From contig JAQVDN010000002.1 of NCBI GenBank assembly GCA_028698305.1, positions 124,001 to 188,000 on the forward strand: a stretch of 64,000 nucleotides of DNA. Reading direction: 5' to 3'. A program made the position numbers and the translations under genes. The notes below the pieces were generated by a model. It was not told where the DNA came from. It was given only the letters and a program-made list of their open reading frames with translations, and did no database searches. The DNA is from Candidatus Altimarinota bacterium. Lineage in GTDB: Bacteria; Patescibacteriota; Gracilibacteria; BD1-5; UBA6164. How positions within the stretch are numbered: position 1 is the stretch's first letter; the number at the start of each line of letters is the position of its first letter. Positions 11,679 through 24,431 of this stretch are shown here, piece after piece.

Positions 11679-11746
11679 AACTTAAATATTCTAAAGATAT
11701 GAGATATAAAATCTCAAATAAATTAATATTTAACCATATAAAAAAA

Positions 11747-12358
11747 ATGGAAAATTTTGAATTTGCTTCTATTGTAAAAATAGATAATGAAGCACCTAGT
11801 TTCGAACTACCAGCTTATAATCCAAAAACAGATGATGAAGAAAAAGTATCTTTGTCAGAATTAAAAAATAAATGGGTTGTTTTATTTTACTACCCTGCTG
11901 ATTTTACTTTTGTATGTCCTACTGAATTAAAAGATATGGCTGAACAAGAAACAAGATTTAAAGAATTATGAGTTGAAGTTCTTGCTGCATCAACTGATAC
12001 AATTTTTTCACACAGAGCTTGGGTAAAACATGAAAAATTAATGCAAAATTTCCCATATAAGATGCTTGCTGATCATACTACTGAAATAGCTGATATTTAT
12101 AATATATTGGATGAAAATACTGGTGTTGCAGGTAGAGGTACTTTTATAATTGATCCAGATGGGATAGTTAGAGGTATAGAAGTAACTAGTGGACCTTTAT
12201 GAAGAAATAGTGATGAATTAATTAGAAAAATAGAAGCTTTACAATTTATGAGAAATCACCCAGGTACTGCATGTCCTGCTAAATGGGCTGTTTGAAGCAA
12301 AACTCTTACTCCAAGTATAAAAATAGCTTGAGAAGTTTGAGAAGCTTTAGAAAAATAA
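11747..12358 (+). CDS. AhpC-type 2-Cys peroxiredoxin
   Basis: The protein has 203 residues from the chosen start. It reduces peroxides with a peroxidatic Cys in DFTFVCPTEL and a resolving Cys in HPGTACPAKW, as in AhpC/Prx1. FYYPADFTF and GTFIIDPDGIVRGI are also typical. An in-frame ATG at 11699 would add 16 residues with no family counterpart, so the ATG at 11747 (MENFEFASI) is preferred. No AhpF or thioredoxin reductase is adjacent. The gene is bounded by terminators and is probably monocistronic. Confidence 0.93.
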
Positions 12359-12450
12359 AAAAAATGTTATTTTTTAAAAAAAGTTAAATTTTATAAAATT
12401 TTAAACTACATTATAAGATAAATTTTTATCATAAAATAATAATTAATATT

Positions 12451-12492
12451 AAAAATATCTCAAAAATATTATATTTTTTGAGATATTTTTTT
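12451..12492 (+). terminator. Terminator after peroxiredoxin gene
   Basis: Long stem AAAAATATCTCAAAAA with its complement and a T-run, about 90 bases after the stop. The 90 bases between hold no visible gene or RNA. Confidence 0.8.
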
Positions 12493-12494
12493 AT

Positions 12495-12509
12495 TTGTGA
12501 TAAAATGAA
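12495..12509 (+). promoter_or_regulatory. Candidate extended -10 promoter for the GHKL/zincin gene
   Basis: TGTGATAAAAT lies 3 bases after the terminator T-run and about 30 bases before the ATG at 12535. If it is the -10 element, the alternative in-frame ATG at 12505 lies inside the promoter and the later start is the true one. Confidence 0.4.
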
Positions 12510-12534
12510 ATATATTTATACCTTATATAATTTT

Positions 12535-15500
12535 ATGTCTCAAGAATCTTTAAATAGAAATAATTCAGATTTAATAGCTTGATTAAAAAATCTAATATCA
12601 TCTGGAAACTTATCAGAAGAAGAGATAAGAGAAATTCAACTTGCTTTAAACGAGTTAATGTGATTATTAGATGAAAAACAAGGTGAAATAACTAAAAGAA
12701 AAGAAGAAAAAAGACTAGCATTATTAAAATCTTGAACAAAACCACCAATCTGACTTCAATCAGAAAGATGAAGTATTTTTATGAGTATGTTTATTACTGA
12801 AAATAAAAGAAAACCAGAAACAAGAACTGAATTTGCTGAATATATATTAGCAAATAGAAGTAAATTAAAGCAAGATTTTCAGAAATTTATAGAAAATAGA
12901 AGATGAAAAGTTAATAATACTTTAAAATTACAACAAAGACCAAAACAAGATTATTCTGATTTTTATGCTTATATAGTAGAACAAAGAGAAAAATTATGAT
13001 TAAAAAAGTTTATTTCTCTTGATACATTTAATTCATATATTCAATCAGTAGTTGTTTTGGGAAGAGATATTTCATTTGATGATTTTTTGAAATTTATGAC
13101 AAATAAAGAACTATCTTTTGCTCACAGTATAAAATCCCCAAAAGTAGATCAAACTATAAAAAATCAATGATCAAATCTAGCTCAATGAATTACTGAAATT
13201 GTTGCAAATGCAATAGATGCTTATCATCAAGATAACAAAATCTCAAGATTTTGACAATGATTTTATCAATCATTAAATTTTCTTGCTTGAAAGGATGATT
13301 TATTGACTGTAAAAACAAAAAAGCAGTGAAATAATTGATTTGAAGTTCAATTTAGAAATATTATTTGAGTAGAATTATCAACTCAAAATATAGAAAAAGA
13401 ATGAATATGAACAGAAATTGAATTAAAAAGAAAATTATCACAAGAAGAAATAAAAGATTTACAAGATTTTATAAAACTTAGATTTAGAACAACTGAAAAA
13501 GTGGATTTGTATTTAAATTGAGAATTAATTAATTCTAATTGATTTACAAAAATTGATTGAAATATTTATGAATCTGATAATAAACCAAGAGTAGATGTGA
13601 ATATATGAACTGAGTGATTTAAGGTTATTGATAATTGAATTTGAATGGACAGTAAGACAATTGCAACAAAACTTATTTATCCAAAGAAAAAAAATAATAA
13701 ATTTAAAAAATTAAGTGATAAAGAAACTAAAGAAAAAGTCCCAAATGAAGTAGATTTAAAAGTAAAAAAATGAAATTCTCCAAAATCAAATGTCAGACTT
13801 CAAATAGCTGGAGTTTGTATAGAAGAATTTGAATTTGAAAAATCTTGAGAAATTGATGAATTAATTATGGAATTACCAAGTTTTACTTGGCTTCCAGATT
13901 CAAGAAATACTATAGTTCCAACTAGAGATATAGTTTTTGCAATGGAGTATTTTATGAACTACATAAATACTCAAAATATTTCATTACAAACAAAACTTGA
14001 TTTTGTAAGTTTAATTTGAAAAATTGCAAAGAGAATTAATCAAAGACCAACAGATGAATCAAAAAATGAACATAATCTTTCTTTTGTAATGAAAAAATGA
14101 TTTGAACAATATAAAAATAAAATAACTGAAAGTTGAAAAATAGTTTTACCTTACTCACAAGATTTATTTTCTGTTTTTAGTTGAAATGAAAATATAGTTT
14201 TTGTTTGAGAAGAATTTGTTTCCCTTAATTTAGAATCTATTCCTGGAATAAAAAGGATGATAAATGTTGTAGATAATACAAAACCTTTTTATGAAATAGA
14301 ATTTCCTGAAAATTTTCAAGAATCATTTATAGAAACAAATTCTTGAGTTTTAGTTAATTCAAGATATACAAAAGATGAAAAATCGGTTAATATATTAAAT
14401 GTTTCACTAAATTTAAAAATATATTGAGAATGACAAACTCTATGAGAAGTAAGATTTTTTGATGTTTCAAAAGTAGTAGAAAATCTAAATTTAGAATGAT
14501 GATGGAAAGTTCAAGAATTAAATAAATTAAAAGAAAGTTCAAAAGCAAATAATTATACTTATTTTTTATTAAGTATTTCAGAAAGTCCAGAACAATTTGA
14601 AAAATTTATGTTTCATTTTGACAGATTATCTCAAGTTGCTAATCCAAAAGAATTTTTTATAAATTTAAGAAATTATGAAAATTTATGAATAAGGAAAGTA
14701 GTTTCAAATTTAGAATTATTATGAGAAGAATTGAGTCTTAATGAAATAGATTTATGAAATTGATATAAAATTATAGATGAAAAACTTTATAATGATTCAG
14801 GAGAAATTTTGTCTGGACCACCAATTCGGGATTTTTATGTTTTGGCTGATTGAAGTTTTACTGTGAATGATTTTTTATTTAATTGAAAAACAAAAGAGTT
14901 TAAAAATCTGAAACTATTAGAAGTAATAAAATATAAATGAATAATATATTATTTTGAAAAATCAGATAGGACTAACTATTGAAGTGAATGGAAAATATAT
15001 AAGTTACCATGATTTGATGAATATGGTACAATAAATGACAAAAGACTTATTACGGGAACAAAATATTATTTAAGTTACAATTCTTCATGAAAACCTTATT
15101 TAGTATTTGAATATCAAGGTAAAGATAAATATTATGTAGGATTAGATGATTTGAGTTCTATACATGAATTAAAAGAGTGATATGTATTTAAACGTACAGA
15201 AAAGCCACCAGAAACGTTTACTTTACAATGAATTACATGATCTTATGAAAATATATTTCAAAAACCAAAGATACTTAGATATAGTGGATATGAATTTAAT
15301 TTTTCTTATAAATTATATGATGTAATTAATTTACCAAATTGAGATGTTGCAATTTATACAAATAGTTGTGTATTTTATTTAAATGAATTAATAAAATGTT
15401 GATGAGTATTAAAAACAGAAGTTCTAAAAAATAGAATTGATTTATGAAATTGAGTTATTTTATTTATAACAGAAAAATGAGTTTATGATGTTAATTGAAT

Positions 15501-17985
15501 ATTATTAGTTGAAAATAATAGTATAAAAAATATTTATAAAAGAAACGATGATTCTTTTATAATCGGATATAGTATTTCTAGAGATATCCATAGTTCAACA
15601 TATTATATCTATGATAGTAAATTATGACAAAGCTTTTTAGATTATTCTTGATTATATTTTGCATCTGATATAGATAATTTTGCATTTACAAATATGCATC
15701 AAAGACTTAAATCTTACTGAGAAGATTTATATGATGATTATTTTAAATGAAAGCAAAATATTTGAAATTATGTGTTATTATCAGATTTATCAGATGAGCA
15801 ACTTGTTTTTTATATGATTTTTTGATATTTTGATAAAACTGATAATACTAAATTAAAAAATATCATAGAATTTTTTAGAGATGCAAATAATGATATAAAA
15901 AGAATCTATAAAAATTTTGTTTCAGAAAATACTAAGTATTATATAATTAAAGATAATATAATTGAAGATAATATAATTGATATATTATATAATGCAATAT
16001 TAATAGCAAAGGAAAATACAAATTATTTTGTAGAAATGTTTAATAATTGGACTTATTCTAAACAAAGAAATTTTAAAGAATATTCTAATGATAAAAATAC
16101 TAAACTACCAGAAAATATAAAAACTTTTTATGATTTACTTTTAACTTGAGCTACAAAGTTTAAAGATTGAAAAACAAAGATAGAAGATTTGAAAAATCCT
16201 CAAATAAAAACAACTCTTTCACAAATTATGTGAATAAGTAGATTTCATAATAATAATTTAAAAACTATTTCTTGAATTGATTGATTAAAATATTTATTTT
16301 GAAAAACAGTTTTTACTGATCTATCATTATATCAATGAGAAATTTATTCAACTATAGAATGACAAGATAGATCAAGTATGATTTGGATAAGAGAAGTAAT
16401 TCAAAATAGTCTTGATGCTATTTTAAAAGATCAAAATGAAAATAAAAAAATAAATATTGATTTCTTCAAACAAGATTGATATTGGACCACATCAGTAACA
16501 GATAATGTTTGAATGAATTTATATGAAGTAATGAATTATTTACTTGTTCCTTGAGAAAGTTGAAAACAAAAATGAGAATGAGAATGAATGTTTTGACAAT
16601 GATTTTATTCTTTGGCAATCTGAGCTAATCTTATAAAAGTTAAAACTTCAAAATGAGATTGAAAAATTATATATCTAGAAATGATTCCTATTTATAGTAA
16701 TGATTGATTTATTATAGACTTTGATATAAATATTGAAGAAAAAAATGAAGATTTTAAATGAACAATAATTGAAAGAGTTGATGAGGATAATTCTTGAGTA
16801 GAAATAAAAATGGCTATATGAACACAAATGTTGCAAAGATATACTTGATGTATAGAAGATGTTGATGTAAATCTTTGAGATGAAAAAATAAATAAACCAG
16901 AATATAAAAAATTTTTATTTTGAGAAAATATTCCTGAATTATGAGAATTAAAACTTTTTAAGGCATTAGATGGCATAGAAAGACTAAATAAAAAATGACT
17001 TTATGTTTCAGAATTACCAGAAAATATGTTGTCGTTTTTCCCTAGCTGGATAATAAAAATACTAAAATCATCTAAATTAATTTTAGAACTTCCAAATTGA
17101 GTGGAACTTACAAAGTCAAGAAATGCTATAAAAAGTTTTGAAGATAATTTCGCAAAAATTAAACCTTATTTATTCAGAATAGTTATTAAATACATAATTA
17201 ATAATGTAAAAAATAATGATATTGTTTGATTACCAGTTGATTATACTCAAAATATTTGATTTGATATATATATGCCATCAAGAGTAAAAACTTACAAAGA
17301 AAATATAAAATATTTTACAATATTAGCAAAATATTGACATATAAATGATTGAGTTATTTCGTATATTTCAGAAACTGATATTCAAAGAAACAGAATTGAT
17401 GATTTAGTTGTAAGATTTAATTCTTGAGAAAATTTTTGAGAACAAGAAATAAAAGAAATATTTAATTATCATAATTTTTGACAATTTATCACTTGAGTAA
17501 AAGTTGATTGATATAGTATGTTTGATTCAAAAATAAGTTATATAAAAAACTTAGCTAATTATTTAGAAAAACAAAATATATGAATAGAAAAAGAAGAAAC
17601 TGAAATAAGTCTTACTAGTGTGAAAGAAAAATTATGAGTTACTATTGAACAAATAAATTGATTTACTTCTTTTTTAAAATCATATTTTTCAGAAATTATT
17701 TCAAGAAAATTTAGTTGAAATTTAAAATTTGCATTTTGAATAAATAAAGAAGAATCTATAGCTTATGCTATAAAATGATGAGAAACTGTTTATTTTAATG
17801 TAAACTATAGCAGATTGAAAGACTTTATTTTAAACCCAAAATGAAATATAAAAGAATTGGTTGATATAGTGACTCATGAAATGGTTCATTGCTTAGAAAA
17901 TCCAAATGATTGGTGAACTCATACCACTTGAAAACATTCTAAAAGTTTTGAGAGAATGCAAAGAGATTTATTAAATATGTTATAG
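12535..17985 (+). CDS. Giant protein with two GHKL (Hsp90-like) ATPase regions and a SprT-like zincin
   Basis: The protein has 1816 residues with no signal peptide or membrane span, so it is probably cytoplasmic. Region one has an N-box-like EIVANAIDAY (residues 221-230), then FGQGFYQSL, and about 120 residues later DNGIGMD (from residue 366). Region two is in canonical order: REVIQNSLDAI (N1291), DNVGMN (1323) and GMFGQGFYS (about 1352-1360). The middle is beta-rich with repeated WD-like short strands. The C-terminus has THEMVHCLE (His1781, Glu1782, His1785) and GKHSKSFERM, matching the zinc-site order of SprT-like peptidases. GHKL pairs recall sacsin or Hsp90 relatives used in chaperone or defence proteins. 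The function is unknown; the domain reading is from motifs only. Confidence 0.85.
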
Positions 17986-18115
17986 ATAAATATATTTTTA
18001 AAATTTAAATTTTATTAATTTCTAAATTCCTATATAAAAAAATAGAAATTTAGCAAATATATGAATAAAACTATATTCATTATAACTATAAAAAACCTCA
18101 ATGAGCAAGAAAAAA

Positions 18116-18144
18116 GATGATTCCTGTTCAATACAGAAATCATC
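18116..18144 (-). terminator. Reverse-strand terminator hairpin
   Basis: GATGATTTCTG pairs with CAGGAATCATC (one wobble) and, read on the minus strand, is followed by a T-run. It lies after a first hairpin at 18172 and may back up termination of the YtxH-like gene. The rest of 17986-18211 shows only an imperfect hairpin near 18021-18053. Confidence 0.5.
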
Positions 18145-18171
18145 TCATAAATATCGATTCTCAATTTTATT

Positions 18172-18205
18172 AAAAAATCCAAAGCAAAAATGCTTTGGAT
18201 TTTTT
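18172..18205. terminator. Bidirectional terminator
   Basis: Perfect stem AAAAAATCCAAAGCA/TGCTTTGGATTTTTT placed just after the stop of the minus-strand YtxH-like gene. Confidence 0.85.
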
Positions 18206-18211
18206 AACTCT

Positions 18212-18700
18212 CTATTTTTTTATTTTTTTTATTTCTTTTTTAAGTTCTTCAAAACTCATAAATAATTTATTTTTTAATTCATTTATTTTTTCTGGAGCAA
18301 GATCTTTTAAAGAATCAATTTCAGTTAATTTTTCATTATATAAATCTTCCAATTTTTTTTGTACAACTAAAATATAACCCTTTCAATTTTGTTTTAATTC
18401 ATTGATTAATTCATTTCATCTTTGTTTATATGAATCAATTATTTTCAAAACATCTTCTTTATGAGACTCAAACTTAGCTATATTTTCAGGTGTCAATATA
18501 TCTTTTTTTAAATCGTCAAGTAAATTTGAATGAGTTTCTAAAAAGTTATCAATCAAAACCTTAAAACTACCTTCTCCTGATTCTTTTGCTTTATTTAATT
18601 CCTTTTTCAATTGTTCTGGCTTTTTTTTGTTATAAAAAGAAGCTATAAGTCACCCCGCTACATATCAAGCAGCTAATAAAAATAAATTTTTCTTAGACAT
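18212..18700 (-). CDS. YtxH-like membrane-anchored coiled-coil protein
   Basis: The protein has 162 residues. The N-terminal hydrophobic segment (residues 5-22, LFLLAAGYVAGWLIASFY as read with the third glycine possibly TGA-coded) followed by KKKPEQLKKEL is the pattern of YtxH-like small membrane proteins. The remainder is charged helix with heptad character and ends in a Lys/Ile tail. Such proteins are often stress-linked, but the role here is unknown. The gene is convergent with the GHKL/zincin gene and divergent from clpC. The stop is TAG. Confidence 0.7.
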
Positions 18701-18863
18701 AATCTTAAAGTTAAAAATTAACTAAAAAAGGATTAAATAAAAAGTCCAATAGTTTTTAACACAAAATAAACTACAAAACTTTATTAGTCCCCTTTTTATG
18801 ATATAATAATTATATAAAATATTTATATATTTGCAAAAAATTAATTATTAACAAAATAAAAAT

Positions 18864-21446
18864 ATGTCTTATAACAATTTTTCTGACGGTTATAGAAAAG
18901 CACTAATAAATGCAGAAAACAATGCAAAAGAGATTTGAATAAAAGAACTTACTATTGAAGATATATTTATAGAAATAGTTAAAAACTCTACTTGATGAAT
19001 AAAAGAAATTTTTAATTTATATGGTATAAATGAGAAATTAACTATTGAAATAATAAATAAATGAATTTTTAATGAAAAATTGGAAAAAAGAAGATGAGTT
19101 TATGCAGGAATGAATAGTAGATTAAAAAATGTAATATTATGAAGTGTTAAAATAGCAGCATCATATTCTAAACAAAAAGCTTCAATAGAAGATTTCTTAT
19201 TATCTATAATAAGAAATGATTCATGGCTTAATAGTTTTCTTGATTATATAGGGATAACTCCAAAAGATATAGAAAAAAATATAATGGATTTAAACCAATT
19301 ATGAACTATAGATTGAATAAAATCAAATATCAATTTAACAGAAGAAAACATATGAGAATTTGAAATAAGTGATGAAGAAAGTATAAATAAATTACTTTGA
19401 GCTATAACTCAAAATCTAATGGGTGGGCAAAAAGATGACAGTACTCCGTTTGATCAAAATAAAGAACAAAAAACAAATAAAGCAATTGAATCTACAACTC
19501 CTGCACTAGATTTTTTCTCAACAGACTTAACAAAAGAAGCAAAAGAAGGAAAGATAGATAAAATAATATGAAGAGATATAGAAGTAGAAAGACTTATATC
19601 AATTTTAAATAGAAAAACAAAAAATAATCCTGTTTTGATCTGAGAACCTTGAGTTGGTAAAACTGCAATAGCAGAATGATTAGCACTTAGAATCTTTGCA
19701 TGAGAAGTACCTTTTTCTATGAAAGAAAAAAGAGTTTTATCTCTTGATATGTCTTCTCTTGTTGCTGGAACAAAATACAGATGAGAATTTGAATCTAGGA
19801 TAAAACAAGTTATTGATGAAGCATCAAAAGTAGAAAATGAAATAATTTTATTTATAGATGAAATACATACTATAATTTGAGCTTGATCATGAGAATGATC
19901 TCTTGATGCATCAAATATACTTAAACCTGCAATGGGTAGATGAAAAATAAGGGTTATTTGAGCAACTACTCATAATGAATATAAAAAATATATAGAAAAA
20001 GATTCAGCTCTAGAAAGAAGATTTCAACCTATAATTGTAAATGAACCTGATAAAAAAACTACAAATTTAATTTTAGAATGATTAAAAGAATCTTTTGAAA
20101 ATTATCATAACCTAAACATAAGTAATGATGCTATTGAAGAAGCAGTAGAATTATCAACAAGATATATTACTGATAGATTTTTACCTGATAAAGCTATAGA
20201 CTTAATCGATGAAGCTTGTAGTATAAAATCTATGAAATACAATTTTGACGAAAGTGAAACAAAGAAATTAAAAGAAAGAATAGCTAGAAATAACAAGATG
20301 ATAGAAGAAGCTGTTATCTCTCAACAATATAAAAAAGCTTATAAATTGAAAGAACTTCAAGTTGAACTGGAAAGAAAAATAGTTGAACTAAAACAAAAAT
20401 TTCAAGTTCCAAAAGAAAAAAGGATGACCATTGATAGTAGTGATGTACAAAAAATACTTAGCATATCTACTGGTATTCCTGTTTCTAATTTAAGTAAAAA
20501 TGAAACTCAAAAATTAAAAGATCTAAGCAAAAATATAAAAAATGAAATCATAGGACAAGATGATGCTATAACTTCTATTATCAAATCTGTTATGAGAAGT
20601 AAAGCTGGTATATGAAACCCAAATAGACCTCTTTGAAGCTTTCTATTTTTAGGACCAACTTGAGTTTGAAAAACTGAATTAGTAAAAGTTTTAGCAAAAT
20701 ATTTTTATGATGATAAAGATGCTCTTATAAAAATAGATATGAGTGAATTTTCAGATAAAACTTCTGTAAATAAACTTATATGATCAAATGCTTGATATGT
20801 ATGATATGAAGAAGGTTGAATGCTTACTGAAAAAGTAAGAAAAAAACCATATAGTGTTATACTATTTGATGAAATAGAAAAGTGAGATTTTGAAGTTTAT
20901 AATCTACTTTTACAAATCCTTGAAGAATGAATTTTAACTGACAATAAAGGTAAGAAAGTAAATTTCAAAAATACTATTATTGTTATGACTAGTAATATTG
21001 GTCAAGAAGAATTTACAAAAAAAGCATCTACTATTTGATTTGATATAAAAGAAAATGATGAGAAAAAAGTTCTAGATGATTATAAGAAAGCAGCAGAAAA
21101 TATAAAAGCAAATTTAACAGATTATTTTTCTCCTGAATTTATAAATAGGATAGATAAGATAATAGTTTTCAATCCTCTTGATAAAAATCAAATCAAAAAA
21201 ATAGTAACTCTATGATTAAAAGACCTAGAAAATAGACTACAAAAAAGAAATTATAGTTTAAAATATGATTTAAAAGTAATAAATCATATAACAAAAACAG
21301 TATACAATCCTGATTTTTGAGCTAGAGAAGTAAGGAGATATATAGTTGACAATATAGAAGATTTAATTGCTGAAAAAATCATAAATAATACTAATTTAAA
21401 TAATTTTGAATTATATATAGAAAAAGACAAATTAAATATAAAATAA
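18864..21446 (+). CDS. clpC: ClpC-like AAA+ unfoldase
   Basis: The protein has 860 residues. An N-terminal Clp_N region (about 1-150) precedes AAA+ module one with Walker A GEPGVGKTA and Walker [11 protein letters not shown] short middle domain follows, with a UVR-like [17 protein letters not shown], and then module two with GPTGVGKTE and [10 protein letters not shown]. The sensor and arginine-finger stretch [12 protein letters not shown] and the end motif DFGAREVRR are present. The short middle domain favours ClpC over ClpB. As a ClpP partner it would unfold substrates for degradation; no clpP is in the window. I did not confirm a ClpP-docking loop. Confidence 0.9.
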
Positions 21447-21452
21447 AAAATG

Positions 21453-21484
21453 AAAAAAGCTTATTAAAAACAAGCTTTTTTTTT
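21453..21484 (+). terminator. Terminator after clpC
   Basis: Stem AAAAAAGCTT/AAGCTTTTTT followed by a T-run. Confidence 0.8.
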
Positions 21485-21539
21485 GATAAAAAAATATTTT
21501 TATATATAATAATTTTAATTAATTTTAAGTTATTTCTAG

Positions 21540-23117
21540 ATGAAAAAACTATTTTTCATATTATTTTTAATAACAAGCTTTTTTTTAAATTCAAAAGTTA
21601 TAATGGCTTTTGATTTTTCTGGTAATACAAAATGATTTTACTCTACAATTGCTGACAATATTGATAAAATGGAGTCAAATTTATACAAGATTGATATTGT
21701 ATGAGAAGAGTGAACAATGAAAAAAATAAATGATTTAGTTTGAAATCAATGTTTAAAAGAAAATCTATCAATTGAAGAAATAAACTATGTGTTAAATGAA
21801 TGAAAATTGGATTTAATTTTTAATAAGATAGATGAAGAATGTAAAAAATGATTAACAAATGAATACATTTTAAATCTAGTAGATTCTATTTCTAGTTTAG
21901 ATAAAGAATATAAAAATCAAGCAAAACAAAAAACAAATCAAATATTTAACCTGTGAAGTACTTGAATATATGCTGATTGAATAGAAGCAAATTCTCCTTT
22001 TGATCTAATAATTGACCTACAAAATATTGATTCAATACTATTTACACAAGAGTCTGATGTATATGAATGAAATACAGACTATGATTTATGATGAGCAATC
22101 TTATCATTATTAAACAATGCTGATAATAATAATCAATCAGAATTAACAAAATTAAATAATGACTTAATAAATTTATATAATTCAAATAAAGAATTTGAAG
22201 AAATAAAAAATTATGACAATAAAAATTCAAATAATATATATAGTAATTTTATATGTAGTATAGAAAATAGTAATTCTTGACTAAGTAAAGAAAGTTTAGA
22301 TTTTTTAAAATCAGATGAAATTATTAATAACAAAAATAAAGAAGAAACTAGTTCTTGAAATATAATTGAAAATAAATCAAAAAAAGAATTAACAAAAAAA
22401 GCAATAGAATTACCTGAAAGTAATTATTCAAAAGTAACTGACAATAACCAATTTCCTTGTAATGATTTCATATGTATAGATATACAATTTATAACATATA
22501 ATCACAATTTATTATGATGAGCATTTCAAACTCCATCTATTGAATATCTATTAAATAGGTCAAATGATCATCTAAAAAAATTTACAAATACATCTCTTAT
22601 AGGTTCAAAAATGACTTTGAATAATTTTGAACTATGATTAAAAAATTTTGGTCTTCCTGACATCTTTCATATTTGAGTACAAATAACAAAAAAACCGGTC
22701 CCAATATTAAATATACAAAAAAAAGAAAAGGTTGATGAAAGTATATATAAAACTGAAAATCAATTAAAATTTTATTATGAAGCATATTGATTAGATTATA
22801 ATAGAAGAAATGATCTATCTATATTTAAAAAAGTAGACATAGATAAACAAATAGCTTTAAATTCGTCACTATTATTAAATAGTGAATATTTAGAAAAAAT
22901 ACCTGATTTCAATAATATTGTCAGATCAAAATTAAATGAAAAAGATTTAATGAATAGGATAATAGAAAATGAAGTAAAAACATGAATAATGGATGATTTT
23001 GAAATGCAATTCAAAGAAATACAATCATTTAATTCTACAATAAAAGAATATATTATAAATATGGAACAAATATATTCTAATATGCTTAAAATACCTAGCG
23101 ATGTAAAAGCTAACTAA
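21540..23117 (+). CDS. Secreted protein, function unknown
   Basis: The protein has 525 residues with a clear signal peptide (MKKLFFILFLITSFFLNSKV, likely cleaved after IMA). The mature part is Asn/Asp/Lys/Ser-rich and mostly helical, with a low-complexity centre around residues 220-300. Paired cysteines occur in FPCNDFICIDIQF near residue 310. No transmembrane segment follows. It lies 8 bases before a second secreted protein of similar style, so the pair is probably co-expressed and may act together at the cell surface. No family was recognised. Confidence 0.7.
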
Positions 23118-23125
23118 AGATTAAA

Positions 23126-24418
23126 ATGAAAAAAATATTAATTACATTTTTTGTTATATTGTTAAGCATAAGCACAACTTATGCTTCTAATTGTATTATA
23201 AAAGATACACCTATTGACTCCTTAAATGAATATATAGAAAATAATAGAATTATAATTAATAATTTAAATAAACAACTAATTGATAAAGATAAAACAAAAG
23301 AAAAATCTATAATTCAAGAATGAACTGATGAATATGATAAAGTAAAAACAAGTTGATTAAAAATATATAATAGTATATTTTATTTTGATTCTTATTATTC
23401 TTATTTTAAATATTTTGCTTCATTCCCTATTTCAAATGAAATTCCTTATGAAGTTAAAAGAGATTATAGATTACTAGAAAATGAGTGAAAATGAATAAAA
23501 AGCTATTTGGATAATATAGTTTACAATTGATTAACTGATACAATTATAAAGGATATTTGTAATTGAGTAAAATGAAATTGTGATTTTGAAAGCGAAATAA
23601 AAGCTTGAGAACTTATAGCCAAATTAACTGCAAATAATGAAGCAATAATGGATCTGCTTAGAAATACTATAATTTGAGAAACATATAAAAATCCAACTCA
23701 AATTACATTAGTAAACAATAATTTTCAAGCAGATATACAAACATATTATTCAATTGAATATTATAGTAAATGTAGTGAAGAAGAGTGATGATTTTTTGAT
23801 ACTATAATGAAATCAATAAAAGAAATATGAACTTTAAATAAACAAGCTAAAGATTGAATCCAAAAATGGAAAGATGCAGTTGATTTGATGTTATGAAATG
23901 ATACTACAAATGAAACATATGCAGAAACAGAAAAATGATTATTAAAAGATGAATTATCTAAACAATGAATATCATGAGATAATCAATCAAACATGATGGA
24001 TTCTTTAGATAAATATAATAGTGAATGATTAAGTAAAGATAATAATTTTATAAGAAATACCTTTAATAATACTAGATTAAAACTAGAAAATAAATTAAAA
24101 GAGTTTAAAAATGAGGTTATAGGTGATTTTTTTCAGAAAAAACAAGAATGAAATATAGAAACAACTAGTATAATTAAAGCACAAGAAAATTCTACGAATA
24201 CAAATGAAATAAAAGAAAATATTGATAAAATGTATTTAGAATTATCAAATTTTTCAGCTATATCTGAAAACAATATAACAAACCTAAGATCAGAATTATT
24301 AGAAATGCATATTGATTTATCAAATTCTATTAATATATTAGATATATCATGTTGAAAAGCCGTAACAATATGTAATCAGCAAGATTATGGTAGATGAAAT
24401 TGTTGAAAATGTAATTAA
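23126..24418 (+). CDS. Secreted protein, function unknown
   Basis: The protein has 430 residues with a signal peptide MKKILITFFVILLSISTTYA. Predicted helices carry many Asn and Lys, and cysteine pairs occur (DICNGVKGNCDFE) with a Cys-rich end (AVTICNQQDYGRGNCGKCN). The last 20 residues could form a small metal- or disulfide-stabilised knot. It directly follows another secreted protein and precedes methionine aminopeptidase by 13 bases. Function is not inferable; the style matches large pilus- or surface-assembly proteins of this phylum only loosely. Confidence 0.7.
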
Positions 24419-24431
24419 TAATAAATAAAAA

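Noticed and set aside
12359-12450. Possible small RNA between the peroxiredoxin stop and its terminator
   Set aside because: Only AT-rich sequence without stable structure apart from the terminator hairpin.
12505-17985. Upstream ATG at 12505 as start of the GHKL/zincin gene
   Set aside because: It overlaps the likely -10 element just after the preceding terminator; the ATG at 12535 leaves a normal leader.
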